A stretch of DNA of 64,000 bases from Gracilimonas sp046602855 (GTDB lineage: Bacteria; Bacteroidota; Rhodothermia; Balneolales; Balneolaceae): positions 1,736,001 through 1,800,000 of the forward strand of contig NZ_JBKINJ010000001.1 in the NCBI RefSeq assembly GCF_046602855.1. Direction: 5' to 3'. Under the pieces are notes generated by a model. The model made no database searches. It was not told the origin of the DNA and worked only from the letters and a program-made list of their open reading frames with translations. The position numbers and the translations under genes are program-made. Shown here one piece after another: positions 36,898 through 46,817 of the stretch. Each line of letters opens with the position of its first letter. Position 1 is the first letter of the stretch.

Positions 36898-37251
36898 ATG
36901 TCAGCCTCAAAACCGGCCTTAATTTTAGTATTCTTAGTACTTGGTTTTATAGGGAGCTGCTCCAATTCAGGAAGTGATGATTTAGAGGTCCTTGAAGATC
37001 ATACAGGAATCTTAAGCTGGGGAGGCAGTCCTGCAGTTGACGGTACCGGTCTTCTGCTTGAATCCGGTGATACTATTTATGGCATACCAGGTGACAAGTC
37101 TGATCATTCTTACCTATTTCCTGACAACACTAATACAGTAAATATCAGAACTGATATCGTCATTACCGGCAATGAAACAGTCAGAGGTTGGGGTTCCACG
37201 TATCCCGAAGCGATTTTGATAAATGCTCAGCGACTGTCTAAACAATCCTAA
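36898..37251 (+). CDS. Small lipoprotein of unknown function
   Basis: 117 aa. A leader of about 16 hydrophobic residues leads to lipobox IGSC (Cys21). The mature part of about 95 residues alternates short beta-type stretches (GTGLLLESGDTIYGI, IRTDIVITGNETVRG), consistent with a small beta-barrel such as an OB-type fold; this is only an impression. It starts 17 bp after kgd and precedes a terminator, so it is probably the last gene of the kgd transcript. A link to 2-oxoglutarate metabolism is not implied by sequence. Confidence 0.7.
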   Translation: MSASKPALILVFLVLGFIGSCSNSGSDDLEVLEDHTGILSWGGSPAVDGTGLLLESGDTIYGIPGDKSDHSYLFPDNTNTVNIRTDIVITGNETVRGWGSTYPEAILINAQRLSKQS

Positions 37252-37277
37252 TAATTTTAATAGCGGTGCATAACTAA

Positions 37278-37306
37278 AGCATGACCACTTTGGTCTATGG
37301 TTTTTC
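37278..37306 (+). terminator. Intrinsic terminator ending the kgd transcript
   Basis: CATGACCA pairs with TGGTC-ATG (one bulged T) around a CTT loop and is followed by GTTTTT, about 28 bp past the lipoprotein stop. Confidence 0.7.
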
Positions 37307-37616
37307 ATATGCGCATTACAAGGTGAATTTAATAATCACCTGATCAATACTCATGATGGTAAGACAAAAGCTTTAGGCAGACTATGTTTACTTCATCAGA
37401 AAAACGATATCAAAGCTGTTGAAGATTTTATTTTTCAGATGGTCAGAAATCATTTAGACCCAAAAGAAGATAAGATAAGCCTGAAACAAGAATCAGATCG
37501 TATCGCTACTGTTAAATAGGTGGCCACCAAACCACTCAGGTCAAAAAGGAACAACCCAAGGATAAAAATGAAGTTGGATTAAATAAAAAGTATTTGAAAT
37601 AATGACCTTAAACTGA
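37307..37616 (+). other. Spacer with an open frame lacking a start (possible gene remnant)
   Basis: One frame stays open from 37274 to a TAG at 37517-37519 and encodes a protein-like stretch in its second half (GKTKALGRLCLLHQKN, then AVEDFIFQMVRNHLDP). It has no ATG, GTG or TTG at a sensible position, and its beginning overlaps the kgd terminator. The second half has good amphipathic helix character, so it may be the end of a decayed gene. The remaining 100 bp before the next gene show nothing recognisable. Confidence 0.3.
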
Positions 37617-38039
37617 ATGATCTCCTCCTTCCGTAAATATTTTAAATTTATATTACCTATCATGATCCTGATCATAGTTATAGGATTGGTATTTTCAAGA
37701 GTATACCAACCTGAAACCGGCATTCCTGAACCTGAGATGAGGATCAGTGCAAACGAAGCAAAGGATCATATTGGCAAAGCTGCAGAAGTTTGTGGTGATG
37801 TGGCCAATGCGCGATTCATTTCAAATATTGAAGGTCAGCCTACTTTCATTAATTTTGGTCTTCCGGACCCCAATCAGGATTTCACTGCTGTCATTTGGGG
37901 TATAAACCGATCGAAATGGAACCAGCCTCCTGAAAATATCTATTCCGGGAATGAAGTTTGTGTGCTCGGGAGCATAAAATCTCATGAAGGAACTCCACAA
38001 ATTGAAGTTGAAAGTCCTGATCAGATCAACCTAAAATAA
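37617..38039 (+). CDS. Membrane-anchored protein with OB-fold-like domain
   Basis: 140 aa. A basic N-terminus and one hydrophobic helix (about 11-28) make a signal-anchor. An outside domain of about 100 residues follows with the pattern ISANEAKDHIGKAAEVCGDV, FINFGLPDPNQDFTAVIWG and VCVLGSIKSHEGTPQIEV. This strand pattern is what I would expect of a tRNA_anti/OB-like domain of the type found in short secreted proteins in this group. No catalytic motif is seen. Two cysteines (in EVCGDV and EVCVLG) could pair. It stands alone, and function is unknown. Confidence 0.7.
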   Translation: MISSFRKYFKFILPIMILIIVIGLVFSRVYQPETGIPEPEMRISANEAKDHIGKAAEVCGDVANARFISNIEGQPTFINFGLPDPNQDFTAVIWGINRSKWNQPPENIYSGNEVCVLGSIKSHEGTPQIEVESPDQINLK

Positions 38040-38147
38040 TATAAAGTTTTACCGTTGAATATTTTATTCAATGCCCTTCATTCCAGGGTTAAAAATTATC
38101 TCTGCTTAAACTTTAAATGAGCTCGACATCGAATTTTCCTGATAACC

Positions 38148-38573
38148 TCATGATTGTTTACTTCTGATGTATTCCGTTAGTTTAATACCTATATATGCCA
38201 TAGGCATGTAGGCGACCAATAGATCCAGAACATTGAACCAGATTGGCGACGGCAGTGCAACAACGTTAGCAATACCTCCCAAAAGAAAGAATATTCCGAC
38301 AATCAACCCCCATTTAAAATAATTTTTTGCAGCGATCAGAGCAGTCAGAAAGCCACCAACTAACGTACCCATTGCATGTGCTAAAAAAGGCATCAAGAAA
38401 TGTTTGGGCTGAAACAGATGCATTGACTCTTGCAATCCTTCCATGGTTGTTATATCTGCTCCCTCAGGTGGAGGTATTACTGAACCAGATATCAAGATAA
38501 TGCCCATGTTCACAAATCCACCAACAACAAGCCCGGTAATGAGAGCGATTATATTTCTTGTTAAAGGTCTCAT
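38148..38573 (-). CDS. Small four-helix membrane protein of unknown function
   Basis: 141 aa with four predicted transmembrane helices at about 7-31, 63-83, 87-103 and 108-131. Helices carry small-residue packing motifs (GLVVGGFVNMG, GTLVGGFLTALIAA). Loops are short, the first outside loop is Pro/acidic (PPPEGADITT), and a QPKHFLMPFLAHAMG stretch places two His residues at the second helix. Similar short hypothetical proteins are widespread in Bacteroidota. I cannot assign a function. Neighbours are single unrelated genes. Confidence 0.7.
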   Translation of the reverse strand: MRPLTRNIIALITGLVVGGFVNMGIILISGSVIPPPEGADITTMEGLQESMHLFQPKHFLMPFLAHAMGTLVGGFLTALIAAKNYFKWGLIVGIFFLLGGIANVVALPSPIWFNVLDLLVAYMPMAYIGIKLTEYIRSKQS

Positions 38574-38639
38574 AGAGATAAAGTGAAATTGTTTGAGGGT
38601 CTGTGGATTATAGTGAAATTCAAGTGCAGTTTAAACGCT

Positions 38640-38860
38640 AATATTTCATCATAAAGCGTATGAACCAGATCGGCTCCATAGGAGCGCAGGCCTCGGCTCA
38701 TAGTTTTCTTTTACAATGATGTTATCCCTATCAGAACAGTCTCACACCTGTCTCGTCAAAACAAAAAACCCTGCATAACTTAATGTACAGGGTTTTAAAT
38801 TCTTGTTATGACGCTTAGCGTCGTAACATTCGCTCCTACGCATAGCGTTGAAATAAGGGT
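38640..38860. repeat. Cluster of inverted repeats including a compact hairpin
   Basis: 38805-38827 folds into an 11-bp stem with one G-U pair and a one-base loop (arms GTTATGACGCT and AGCGTCGTAAC). In addition TAGGAGCG (38679-38686) is the exact complement of CGCTCCTA (38831-38838), bracketing the terminator and the hairpin. This could be a small palindromic repeat element. No coding capacity is seen. Confidence 0.45.
38763..38796 (-). terminator. Intrinsic terminator after the 6-bladed propeller gene
   Basis: On the minus strand AAAACCCTG pairs with CAGGGTTTT (inner ACAT/ATG pairing) and a T6 run follows, about 73 bp past the propeller gene stop. Confidence 0.8.
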
Positions 38861-38868
38861 ATTTGTCA

Positions 38869-39999
38869 CTATTCAACAAAATGAATTTTATACTTTTTAA
38901 TCATAGTATAAGGTCTGTTAACTGCTGTGTAGAGATAACCTTCTTGATCAGAATGCATTAACATGCCAATCTCCGGAATGATACTTTCGTTTTCTAATGT
39001 ATACAGTAACTCTCCATTTTCAGAAAATAAGTCGAGAACAGTATTCAACCCCAATTTTTGAAAATTTCTGTTATAATGCTGTTTTGCTAGCTTATCAGTA
39101 TCATCAATTGTGGTAGACCAATTTATGTATCCTAATAAATACGTTCCACCAACAGAATAAAGCCCCTGAGCTTCGCCATAAAATGTTATATGATTCCCTG
39201 AACCGGATTCATAAATACCTGGCTTCATGTATCTGGAAAATTCACGATTAATTTTTTTTTCCAGGTTTCCAAACATATCAAAATATAAGTAGCTATAGGA
39301 CCAAACTCCTCCTACCACTATTTTATCTCCAGTTATAGTCGCAGATGAAACAAGTGTTTCATCCTCAGGAATGGAAATATCATTATCTACTTCACTATGA
39401 AAATCTGAAACCAACTTAAATGATTTCAGGGCATCTAATACAACTATTCTGTAACCAGCCTTCCCTCTTATCCCATCTACCATAACAAGATATCTGTTAT
39501 CCAAAAAGCCTTTTAACACCATTCCATAACCATGTATTTCTTCTGTAGAAATGCTTTCTAAATAATCCCCTTCAGTACTTATTACATCCAACCTGGTACC
39601 ATAGATATTAGCAATTACAATCATTTCATCATTAACCGCGATCCCTAATGGAGTTTCTATATCCCCAGGTCCCCTGCCCCGCTTGTCCATCTTCCAAAGA
39701 ACCTCCCCATTAGGACTAAGTTTCACTAACATCTTTGCCCCATAGTCCAATATATACAAGTTACCGGAAGAATCCGTTTTCACTCCATTTATACTATTTA
39801 CCCCTGACAACACCGCACTGTCATCAGGAAAATCAGAACCAAATATCTGTACTAATTCAAAAGATAGAGGAGATTCTAGCTGATCTTGCAAGCGTTCTTT
39901 CTCTGGATTATTTATAACCTCTACTTGCCCATAACTTTCAATCGCGACAAATGAACTGATGAATATGTATGAACAGATACTTAGTTTTTTATATCGCAT
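38869..39999 (-). CDS. Exported 6-bladed beta-propeller protein
   Basis: 376 aa. A signal peptide (about 1-24, ending SYGQ) is followed by NHL/6-bladed-propeller repeats. The diagnostic element is KRGRGPGDIETPLGIAVN (about 107-124), typical of a large family of Bacteroidota exported propellers. Blades carry short GNLYILDYG, GTRLDVIST and GYLYTAVNR repeats. Members are usually of unknown function and often bind ligands. A perfect palindrome lies 11 bp upstream of the start, and a terminator follows, so the gene is monocistronic. Confidence 0.85.
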   Translation of the reverse strand: MRYKKLSICSYIFISSFVAIESYGQVEVINNPEKERLQDQLESPLSFELVQIFGSDFPDDSAVLSGVNSINGVKTDSSGNLYILDYGAKMLVKLSPNGEVLWKMDKRGRGPGDIETPLGIAVNDEMIVIANIYGTRLDVISTEGDYLESISTEEIHGYGMVLKGFLDNRYLVMVDGIRGKAGYRIVVLDALKSFKLVSDFHSEVDNDISIPEDETLVSSATITGDKIVVGGVWSYSYLYFDMFGNLEKKINREFSRYMKPGIYESGSGNHITFYGEAQGLYSVGGTYLLGYINWSTTIDDTDKLAKQHYNRNFQKLGLNTVLDLFSENGELLYTLENESIIPEIGMLMHSDQEGYLYTAVNRPYTMIKKYKIHFVE

Positions 40000-40009
40000 A
40001 AAGTAAACC

Positions 40010-40027
40010 TATCTATCAAGATAGATA
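40010..40027. promoter_or_regulatory. Perfect palindrome upstream of the propeller gene
   Basis: TATCTATC-AA-GATAGATA: 8-bp arms with a 2-base centre, ending 11 bp before the ATG on the minus strand. It could be an operator or a hairpin covering the ribosome site. Confidence 0.4.
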
Positions 40028-40192
40028 CCATTTTACAGATTGCTTGACTTGAGAATAACTTATAAATGTCTTTTCCCATACTAATGAATCCGAATATAAC
40101 CGGCAACTCCAATAGATTCAGCACCATCACATAAAAAATATTTCAATGAGTTAATCAGCAATGGACTATGAGCACAAAAATCTAAAGCCATA

Positions 40193-40225
40193 AAAAAACC
40201 CCACACAACTTATTGTGCGGGGTTT
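40193..40225 (-). terminator. Intrinsic terminator of the groES-groEL operon
   Basis: On the minus strand CCCCGCACAA pairs with TTGTGTGGGG (one wobble) around a TAAG loop, followed by T7, about 30 bp past the groEL stop. Confidence 0.9.
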
Positions 40226-40248
40226 AAATCTTATCAGAGATTTATGAG

Positions 40249-41926
<1,678 letters not shown>

Positions 41927-41976
41927 AATTATCTATAATTTTAAAGTTTGTGATTTAATTTCTTGAAAAGGTGGGT

Positions 41977-42264
41977 TTACGAAACAATACCCATGATATC
42001 AGATTCGCGCATGATCAGGTATTCTTCTCCGTCAAGAGTAACTTCAGTACCTGCATATTTTCCGTAGAGAACTTTATCTCCTTTATTTACGCTCATCTCA
42101 ATTTTATTGCCATTTTCTACTTTACCGGCACCAACCGCTATCACAGTACCTTGTTGCGGTTTTTCTTTAGCCGTATCTGGAATGATAATTCCGGAGCTGG
42201 TTTTTTCTTCAGCAGGTTCTGCCTGGACCAACACACGGTCGCCTAAAGGTTGAATCTTAGCCAT
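41977..42264 (-). CDS. groS: GroES co-chaperonin (Hsp10)
   Basis: 95 aa lid of the GroEL chamber. The N-terminus PLGDRVLVQ, the mobile loop EEKTSSGIIIPD that contacts GroEL, and the C-terminal GEEYLIMRESDIMGI are all as in the family. An AGGAG ribosome site (42273-42277) lies 8 bp before the ATG. No CIRCE repeat (TTAGCACTC-N9-GAGTGCTAA) is visible between this gene and rsmA, so the operon does not show the HrcA-type control seen in many bacteria. Confidence 0.99.
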   Translation of the reverse strand: MAKIQPLGDRVLVQAEPAEEKTSSGIIIPDTAKEKPQQGTVIAVGAGKVENGNKIEMSVNKGDKVLYGKYAGTEVTLDGEEYLIMRESDIMGIVS

Positions 42265-42429
42265 TTTTATGACTCCTGTTAGTTTTGATTTTTGGTTTAA
42301 TTTTTTTGGGCTATGCCCTTATTTGTTTCGCAATAGGTATTGCAACTTCCGTACCAAACCAAAATAATGTTCTGAATAAATGCCTAATAAAGTAGAAATG
42401 ACTTCTTTCTCTCTTTTGAGCGAAGAGAG

Positions 42430-43203
42430 TCAGGAAAGCCTGTCAGTCTGTTCCAAATGCTCTGACAACTTTGCATAGGTTTCCGGAGACCAATGATCTG
42501 CCCTATCGTCATAGTTGAAACCATCCGGTAGTTCATCACCTAAAATCGGCTTCAGTGAATTACTAAGTTTTTTTCTGCGCTGATTAAAAGCAGTCCTAAC
42601 CACAGCTTTTAAAGTACTGTCGGTAAAAGGAAGATCCGGTTTGTCAAATCTTAATTTGATGACCGAGCTATTGACCTTAGGCGGTGGAGAAAAAGAACCC
42701 GGAGCAACATCAAACAGAATCTCCGGAGTGCAAAACAACTGAGTTTGAACACTCATAATCCCATACTCTTTTGATGACGGATCTGCTACTAAGCGTTCAG
42801 CAACCTCCTTCTGCATCATTAAAACAGCTTCTGTAAATTGTTTCCTGTTTTCAAGCAGATCGAATAATATTGGTGAGGTTATATAATATGGCAGGTTACC
42901 AATTATTACGTTTCTCTTATTGGGATCAACGATCTCATTCCAATCCACCTTAAGCACATCCTTTTGATGGATGGTAATGTTTTCGATCTCATTCTTTAAA
43001 ACCTCGACCGCTCTTTTATCCAACTCGATCACGTGAAGATCAGATATACTTTTTGCTATCCATTTAGTGAGTGCTCCAGTACCGGGACCGATCTCAATGA
43101 CCCTGTCTCCCTCTTCCGCATCAACGGATTTCAGAATTTTAAATATGACATTATTGTCAGTGAGGAAGTGTTGGCCTAAACTTTTCTTTGTCTTGAATGA
43201 CAT
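42430..43203 (-). CDS. rsmA: 16S rRNA dimethyladenosine transferase (RsmA/KsgA)
   Basis: 257 aa SAM-dependent enzyme that dimethylates A1518 and A1519 of 16S rRNA late in small-subunit assembly. The family N-terminus KSLGQHFLTD, SAM motif EIGPGTGALT (37-46), and catalytic NLPYYITSP (103-111) are intact. The C-terminal head domain contains VVRTAFNQRRKKLSNSL. Its ATG is only 12 bp from the 9-copy heptamer repeat, leaving no Shine-Dalgarno sequence. This is unusual, because repeat number would change the 5' untranslated leader. Confidence 0.97.
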   Translation of the reverse strand: MSFKTKKSLGQHFLTDNNVIFKILKSVDAEEGDRVIEIGPGTGALTKWIAKSISDLHVIELDKRAVEVLKNEIENITIHQKDVLKVDWNEIVDPNKRNVIIGNLPYYITSPILFDLLENRKQFTEAVLMMQKEVAERLVADPSSKEYGIMSVQTQLFCTPEILFDVAPGSFSPPPKVNSSVIKLRFDKPDLPFTDSTLKAVVRTAFNQRRKKLSNSLKPILGDELPDGFNYDDRADHWSPETYAKLSEHLEQTDRLS

Positions 43204-43215
43204 ACTTTTTGAATT

Positions 43216-43278
43216 GTTAGCAGTTAGCAGTTAGCAGTTAGCAGTTAGCAGTTAGCAGTTAGCAGTTAGCAGTTAGCA
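43216..43278. repeat. Tandem heptamer repeat, GTTAGCA x 9
   Basis: Nine uninterrupted copies of the 7-mer GTTAGCA (63 bp). It starts 12 bp upstream of the rsmA start codon and lies about 150 bp upstream of the divergent phosphodiesterase gene. The unit is not a multiple of 3, but it is non-coding, so variation would alter spacing rather than frame. Confidence 0.98.
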
Positions 43279-43428
43279 AACATGGTGGTATTTCTTTCAA
43301 CTATCAAACACTATTTATTTATGATCACGGTTCTTTTAACTGAACACTGATAACTGTTTACTGCAAAAAGATTTGTAAATTAGGGTTTGGTTATTAACCT
43401 TTGATTGAATTTTAAAACAAGCCGTTTA

Positions 43429-45816
43429 ATGAGCTTACTTGAAAAACTTGGATTGGGTCAGAAGAGAAAAGAAATGGCTCCTCTTATAGGTGAAAAAAAG
43501 AAGAAAGAACAGGAAAAGTACTCCCTAAAGAGAAATCCCTATTTAAGGGCTCTTATTATTCTGTTTTTTATCGCTATAACTGCATTCTCTCTGCCCAAAA
43601 ACCCGGTAAACTCCGGGTTAAACTACACAGTAAATCAACCCTGGCGTAATGCAGATCTGACTGCCCCATTCACTTTTTCCATTCAGAAAACGGCTGCTGA
43701 ACTTGAAGAGGAACGTGCAGAGATCAGAGAAAATACAGCACCAATTTTTCGACTCGATTCTAGCACACCAATTTCAATACAAACCCAACTTGATTCTATT
43801 TACCGTCAAATGCAGCCTGTATTGGATGCTTATCATAGCTGGCAGATCTCAAAAGAAACAACCCCTGCAACAGCAGATGTGGACAGTACAATTTTTGCAG
43901 AACTCCTTGAAGAGGCTGATCTAGGTCTGACTGGAAATTCCTGGCAGATCTTATTGGAAAGTTACCATAATGTGCAGGCAAATAATCTTGTACCATCTCA
44001 GTTTGTCGGTATTTCTGTAAAGCAACAGCTTGAATTGCTGATCGATCAATTAATCGATCAAGGTATTATTGACCGAAATAAAAACACTCTTAACACTGAT
44101 AAGATAACGATCAGAAACCCGCGTGAAAGTACAGAACAATCAATTGATCTTGCACGCATCAGAGATCTGAGGGAGGCAAATGAATTTGTACAATTCAGGC
44201 TAAACCGAATGTTTACCGAAGATCAGGCACGCCTTGCAATGGAGATCTATAATAAGGTAATCAGACCGAACCTAAAATTTAGTGAGGAAGATACAGAGGC
44301 CCGACTTCAAGAGGCACTATCTGAGATCTCTGAGACCAAAGGGGCTGTTACTCAGGGGCAGGTGATCATTCGTCGTGGTGATCTTGTAAACTCAGAACGT
44401 GCCAATATTTTAAGAAGCCTTGCTGAAGCCCGGTCAGAAAATGCCACCAATATTGAAAAATGGGTCCGCTTTGCCGGTCAGCTCGTCATCATTATTGCAG
44501 TGACACTGGTATTCTTCATGTACATCTATTTGTATAGAAGAAAAATCACATCAGACAATAGCTTATTCTTTCTTGTTTTTCTCACCCTCGGGCTCGTTTC
44601 ATTTGCAGCCGGTTTAATAAACTATCTTGACATTGCCGATCCATACATAATACCGGTGGCCATCGCTCCTATTGTTCTTACTATTATTTTTGATTCCAGA
44701 GTAGGATTGGTTTCTTCTATTATGCTGGCGAGTTTGCTTGGCCTTATACACGGCAACAGCTTTGAATACATTGTAGCCACATTTACCGCTTGTAGCCTTG
44801 GCGTATTTTCCGTGCGCGATATCAAAGACCGTTCACAGTTTTTCTTTACTACACCGGGTATTGTTTTCATAACCTATGTTATCGTGGTCGGTTCATTTAA
44901 TGTAGCTGCACTAAGTGGCTGGGATATGTTTCTGTCAGACCTGATGTATATCGCCATCAGTGCTGTTTTCATATTATTCACCTATCCCGTTATTCTTATC
45001 TTTGAAAAGATCTTTGGTATAACCACAGACTTTACACTAATTGAGTTAGGCGACACAAATCAGCCTCTTCTGAAAGACCTTATGAATAAAGCGCCGGGCA
45101 CCTTCCATCATAGTCTTCAGGTTGCCAATCTGTCTGAATCTGCAGCCTCAGCAATTGGGGCAAATTCACTGCTTTGTCGTGTTGGGTCCCTGTATCACGA
45201 TATCGGTAAAATGATCAAGCCTGATTATTTTATTGAAAATCAGACCAAAGGCACGAACGACCATGATAAACTAAAGCCTCAAATGAGTGCCATGGTGATC
45301 AAGGCTCACGTTAGTGAAGGTGTCAAGATGGCTGAGGAACACGATCTGCCCGGCAATATCATTGACTTTATTAAAACCCATCACGGCACCTCTGTTATTC
45401 GGTATTTCTATGAAAAAGCAAAGGAAGATGAAAACATGAAGAGTATGCTTCAGGAAGATCAGTTCCGGTATGAAGGCCCATTGCCTTCGACCAAAGAAAC
45501 GGGAATCCTTCTCCTGGCTGACGGTATTGAAGCCGCCTCCCGAGCCATGAAAAACCCAACTTACAGCAAACTGGAGAATCTTGTAAACCGAATGGTCGAT
45601 GACCGGGTTTCTGAAGGTCAGTTGAGCCACTGTCCGTTAACTTTCAGGCACTTGCAGGTTATCAAGGAAACCTTTCTGAATATATTGGTAGGAGTTTACC
45701 ACAGCAGAGTTGAGTATCCTGAAGATAGCGATAAACAACAAGATGACATCAAGAGCAAAGCTTCACTGGATACATCAACTGAACCGGTTCAGCAGAACGA
45801 ACCCAAAGAAGAGTAG
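43429..45816 (+). CDS. pgpH: PgpH-like 7TM-HD cyclic-di-AMP phosphodiesterase
   Basis: About 795 aa from ATG 43429; the upstream TTG at 43405 is less likely. Order: a cytoplasmic basic tail (1-40), TM1 (about 45-65), an extracellular 7TMR-HDED domain (about 70-340), a seven-helix 7TM-7TMR_HD block (about 345-540) and a cytoplasmic HD domain. In the HD domain FHHSLQ and the HD pair His590-Asp591 in LYHDIGKM bind the metals, with later HH in KTHHGTSV. In Listeria and Bacillus PgpH hydrolyses c-di-AMP, which controls osmolyte and K+ balance. No diadenylate cyclase is in this window. The next gene, xerD, begins 2 bp after the stop. Confidence 0.92.
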   Translation: MSLLEKLGLGQKRKEMAPLIGEKKKKEQEKYSLKRNPYLRALIILFFIAITAFSLPKNPVNSGLNYTVNQPWRNADLTAPFTFSIQKTAAELEEERAEIRENTAPIFRLDSSTPISIQTQLDSIYRQMQPVLDAYHSWQISKETTPATADVDSTIFAELLEEADLGLTGNSWQILLESYHNVQANNLVPSQFVGISVKQQLELLIDQLIDQGIIDRNKNTLNTDKITIRNPRESTEQSIDLARIRDLREANEFVQFRLNRMFTEDQARLAMEIYNKVIRPNLKFSEEDTEARLQEALSEISETKGAVTQGQVIIRRGDLVNSERANILRSLAEARSENATNIEKWVRFAGQLVIIIAVTLVFFMYIYLYRRKITSDNSLFFLVFLTLGLVSFAAGLINYLDIADPYIIPVAIAPIVLTIIFDSRVGLVSSIMLASLLGLIHGNSFEYIVATFTACSLGVFSVRDIKDRSQFFFTTPGIVFITYVIVVGSFNVAALSGWDMFLSDLMYIAISAVFILFTYPVILIFEKIFGITTDFTLIELGDTNQPLLKDLMNKAPGTFHHSLQVANLSESAASAIGANSLLCRVGSLYHDIGKMIKPDYFIENQTKGTNDHDKLKPQMSAMVIKAHVSEGVKMAEEHDLPGNIIDFIKTHHGTSVIRYFYEKAKEDENMKSMLQEDQFRYEGPLPSTKETGILLLADGIEAASRAMKNPTYSKLENLVNRMVDDRVSEGQLSHCPLTFRHLQVIKETFLNILVGVYHSRVEYPEDSDKQQDDIKSKASLDTSTEPVQQNEPKEE

Positions 45817-45818
45817 TT

Positions 45819-46730
45819 TTGGCGTTTAAACAGGAACTTGATCTGTACTTGCAGTTCATTAAACTTGAGAAGGGTTTGAGCGAGAATTCCGTGGTTTCCT
45901 ACAAAAATGATCTTGAAAGATATTTCATATTCCTTGCCAGTGAAAAAAAGATGCAGGATCTATCTGGCGTAACACTTAGCCATATTGAGGACTTTCTCAA
46001 TTTTTTGGTGGATGAGGAATTACTATCCGCAAGTTCTTTAGCCCGGAATATTTCAAGCATAAGAAGCTTCCACGAATTTGCGGTTGTTGAAGGTATTACC
46101 AAGGCTAATCCTGCTGAATTGGTGGAATTGCCAAAAAAAGCTTCAAAACTACCCGAGATACTGGATCGTGATGAAATCGAAGCCATCCTTGAAACACCTG
46201 ATCTTTCCACTCCTGCCGGTATTCGCGACAAGGCCATTCTGGAAACACTTTATGGAACCGGAATGCGGGTCAGTGAACTTACTGGTCTCGAACAAGACCG
46301 GCTAATTTTTGAGATCGGCTTCATCAGGGTGATCGGTAAAGGCAATAAAGAACGATTAGTGCCGGTTGGTGAAATTGCTCAGGATGCCATTTCACTTTAT
46401 ACCGAACATGTTCGTCCTCAGTTCTTCAATCCTGAAAAAGCTCATAAAGCCAAAAATAAGGTCTTTTTAAGTGTAAGGGGAAGTGCCCTCTCCCGAATGA
46501 GCATTTGGAACATCGTTCAGAAAGCCGCTAAAAAAGCCAAAATTGAAAAGAATGTTTATCCCCATATTTTTCGGCACTCCTTTGCCACTCATTTACTTGA
46601 AGGTGGCGCTGACCTTAGGGCCGTTCAGGAAATGCTTGGACATTCATCCATCCTGACAACTGAGATCTACACGCACATTGACCGATCTTTTTTACATCAG
46701 GTTCACAAAGAATTTCACCCCCGGGCTTAA
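45819..46730 (+). CDS. xerD: Tyrosine recombinase XerD
   Basis: 303 aa site-specific recombinase for chromosome dimer resolution at dif. The N-terminal SAM-like core-binding domain (about 1-90) is followed by the catalytic domain with the complete set Arg150 (GTGMRVSEL), Lys174 (GKGNKER), His249 and Arg252 (HIFRHSFATHLL), His275 (LGHSSI), Tyr284 (TEIYTHID). The start is TTG, 2 bp after the phosphodiesterase stop, with no ATG nearby, suggesting coupled translation. XerC versus XerD is hard to tell by eye, but the length and the VEGITKANPAELVELPK segment favour XerD. Confidence 0.93.
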   Translation: MAFKQELDLYLQFIKLEKGLSENSVVSYKNDLERYFIFLASEKKMQDLSGVTLSHIEDFLNFLVDEELLSASSLARNISSIRSFHEFAVVEGITKANPAELVELPKKASKLPEILDRDEIEAILETPDLSTPAGIRDKAILETLYGTGMRVSELTGLEQDRLIFEIGFIRVIGKGNKERLVPVGEIAQDAISLYTEHVRPQFFNPEKAHKAKNKVFLSVRGSALSRMSIWNIVQKAAKKAKIEKNVYPHIFRHSFATHLLEGGADLRAVQEMLGHSSILTTEIYTHIDRSFLHQVHKEFHPRA

Positions 46731-46817
46731 CCCTGACTAAATAAAAGCTTTCTACTTTCGTTCTGCAAAAGGTCTAAACATCTGCTATTTTAGCCACGAA
46801 TAAAAAATCATCTACCT

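Noticed and set aside
43216..43278. Possible CRISPR array
   Set aside because: The 7-bp units are contiguous with no spacers, so this is a simple tandem repeat.
45819..46730. Integrase of a mobile element
   Set aside because: Length and sequence match housekeeping XerD, it is coupled to a phosphodiesterase gene, and no attachment sites or cargo genes are present.
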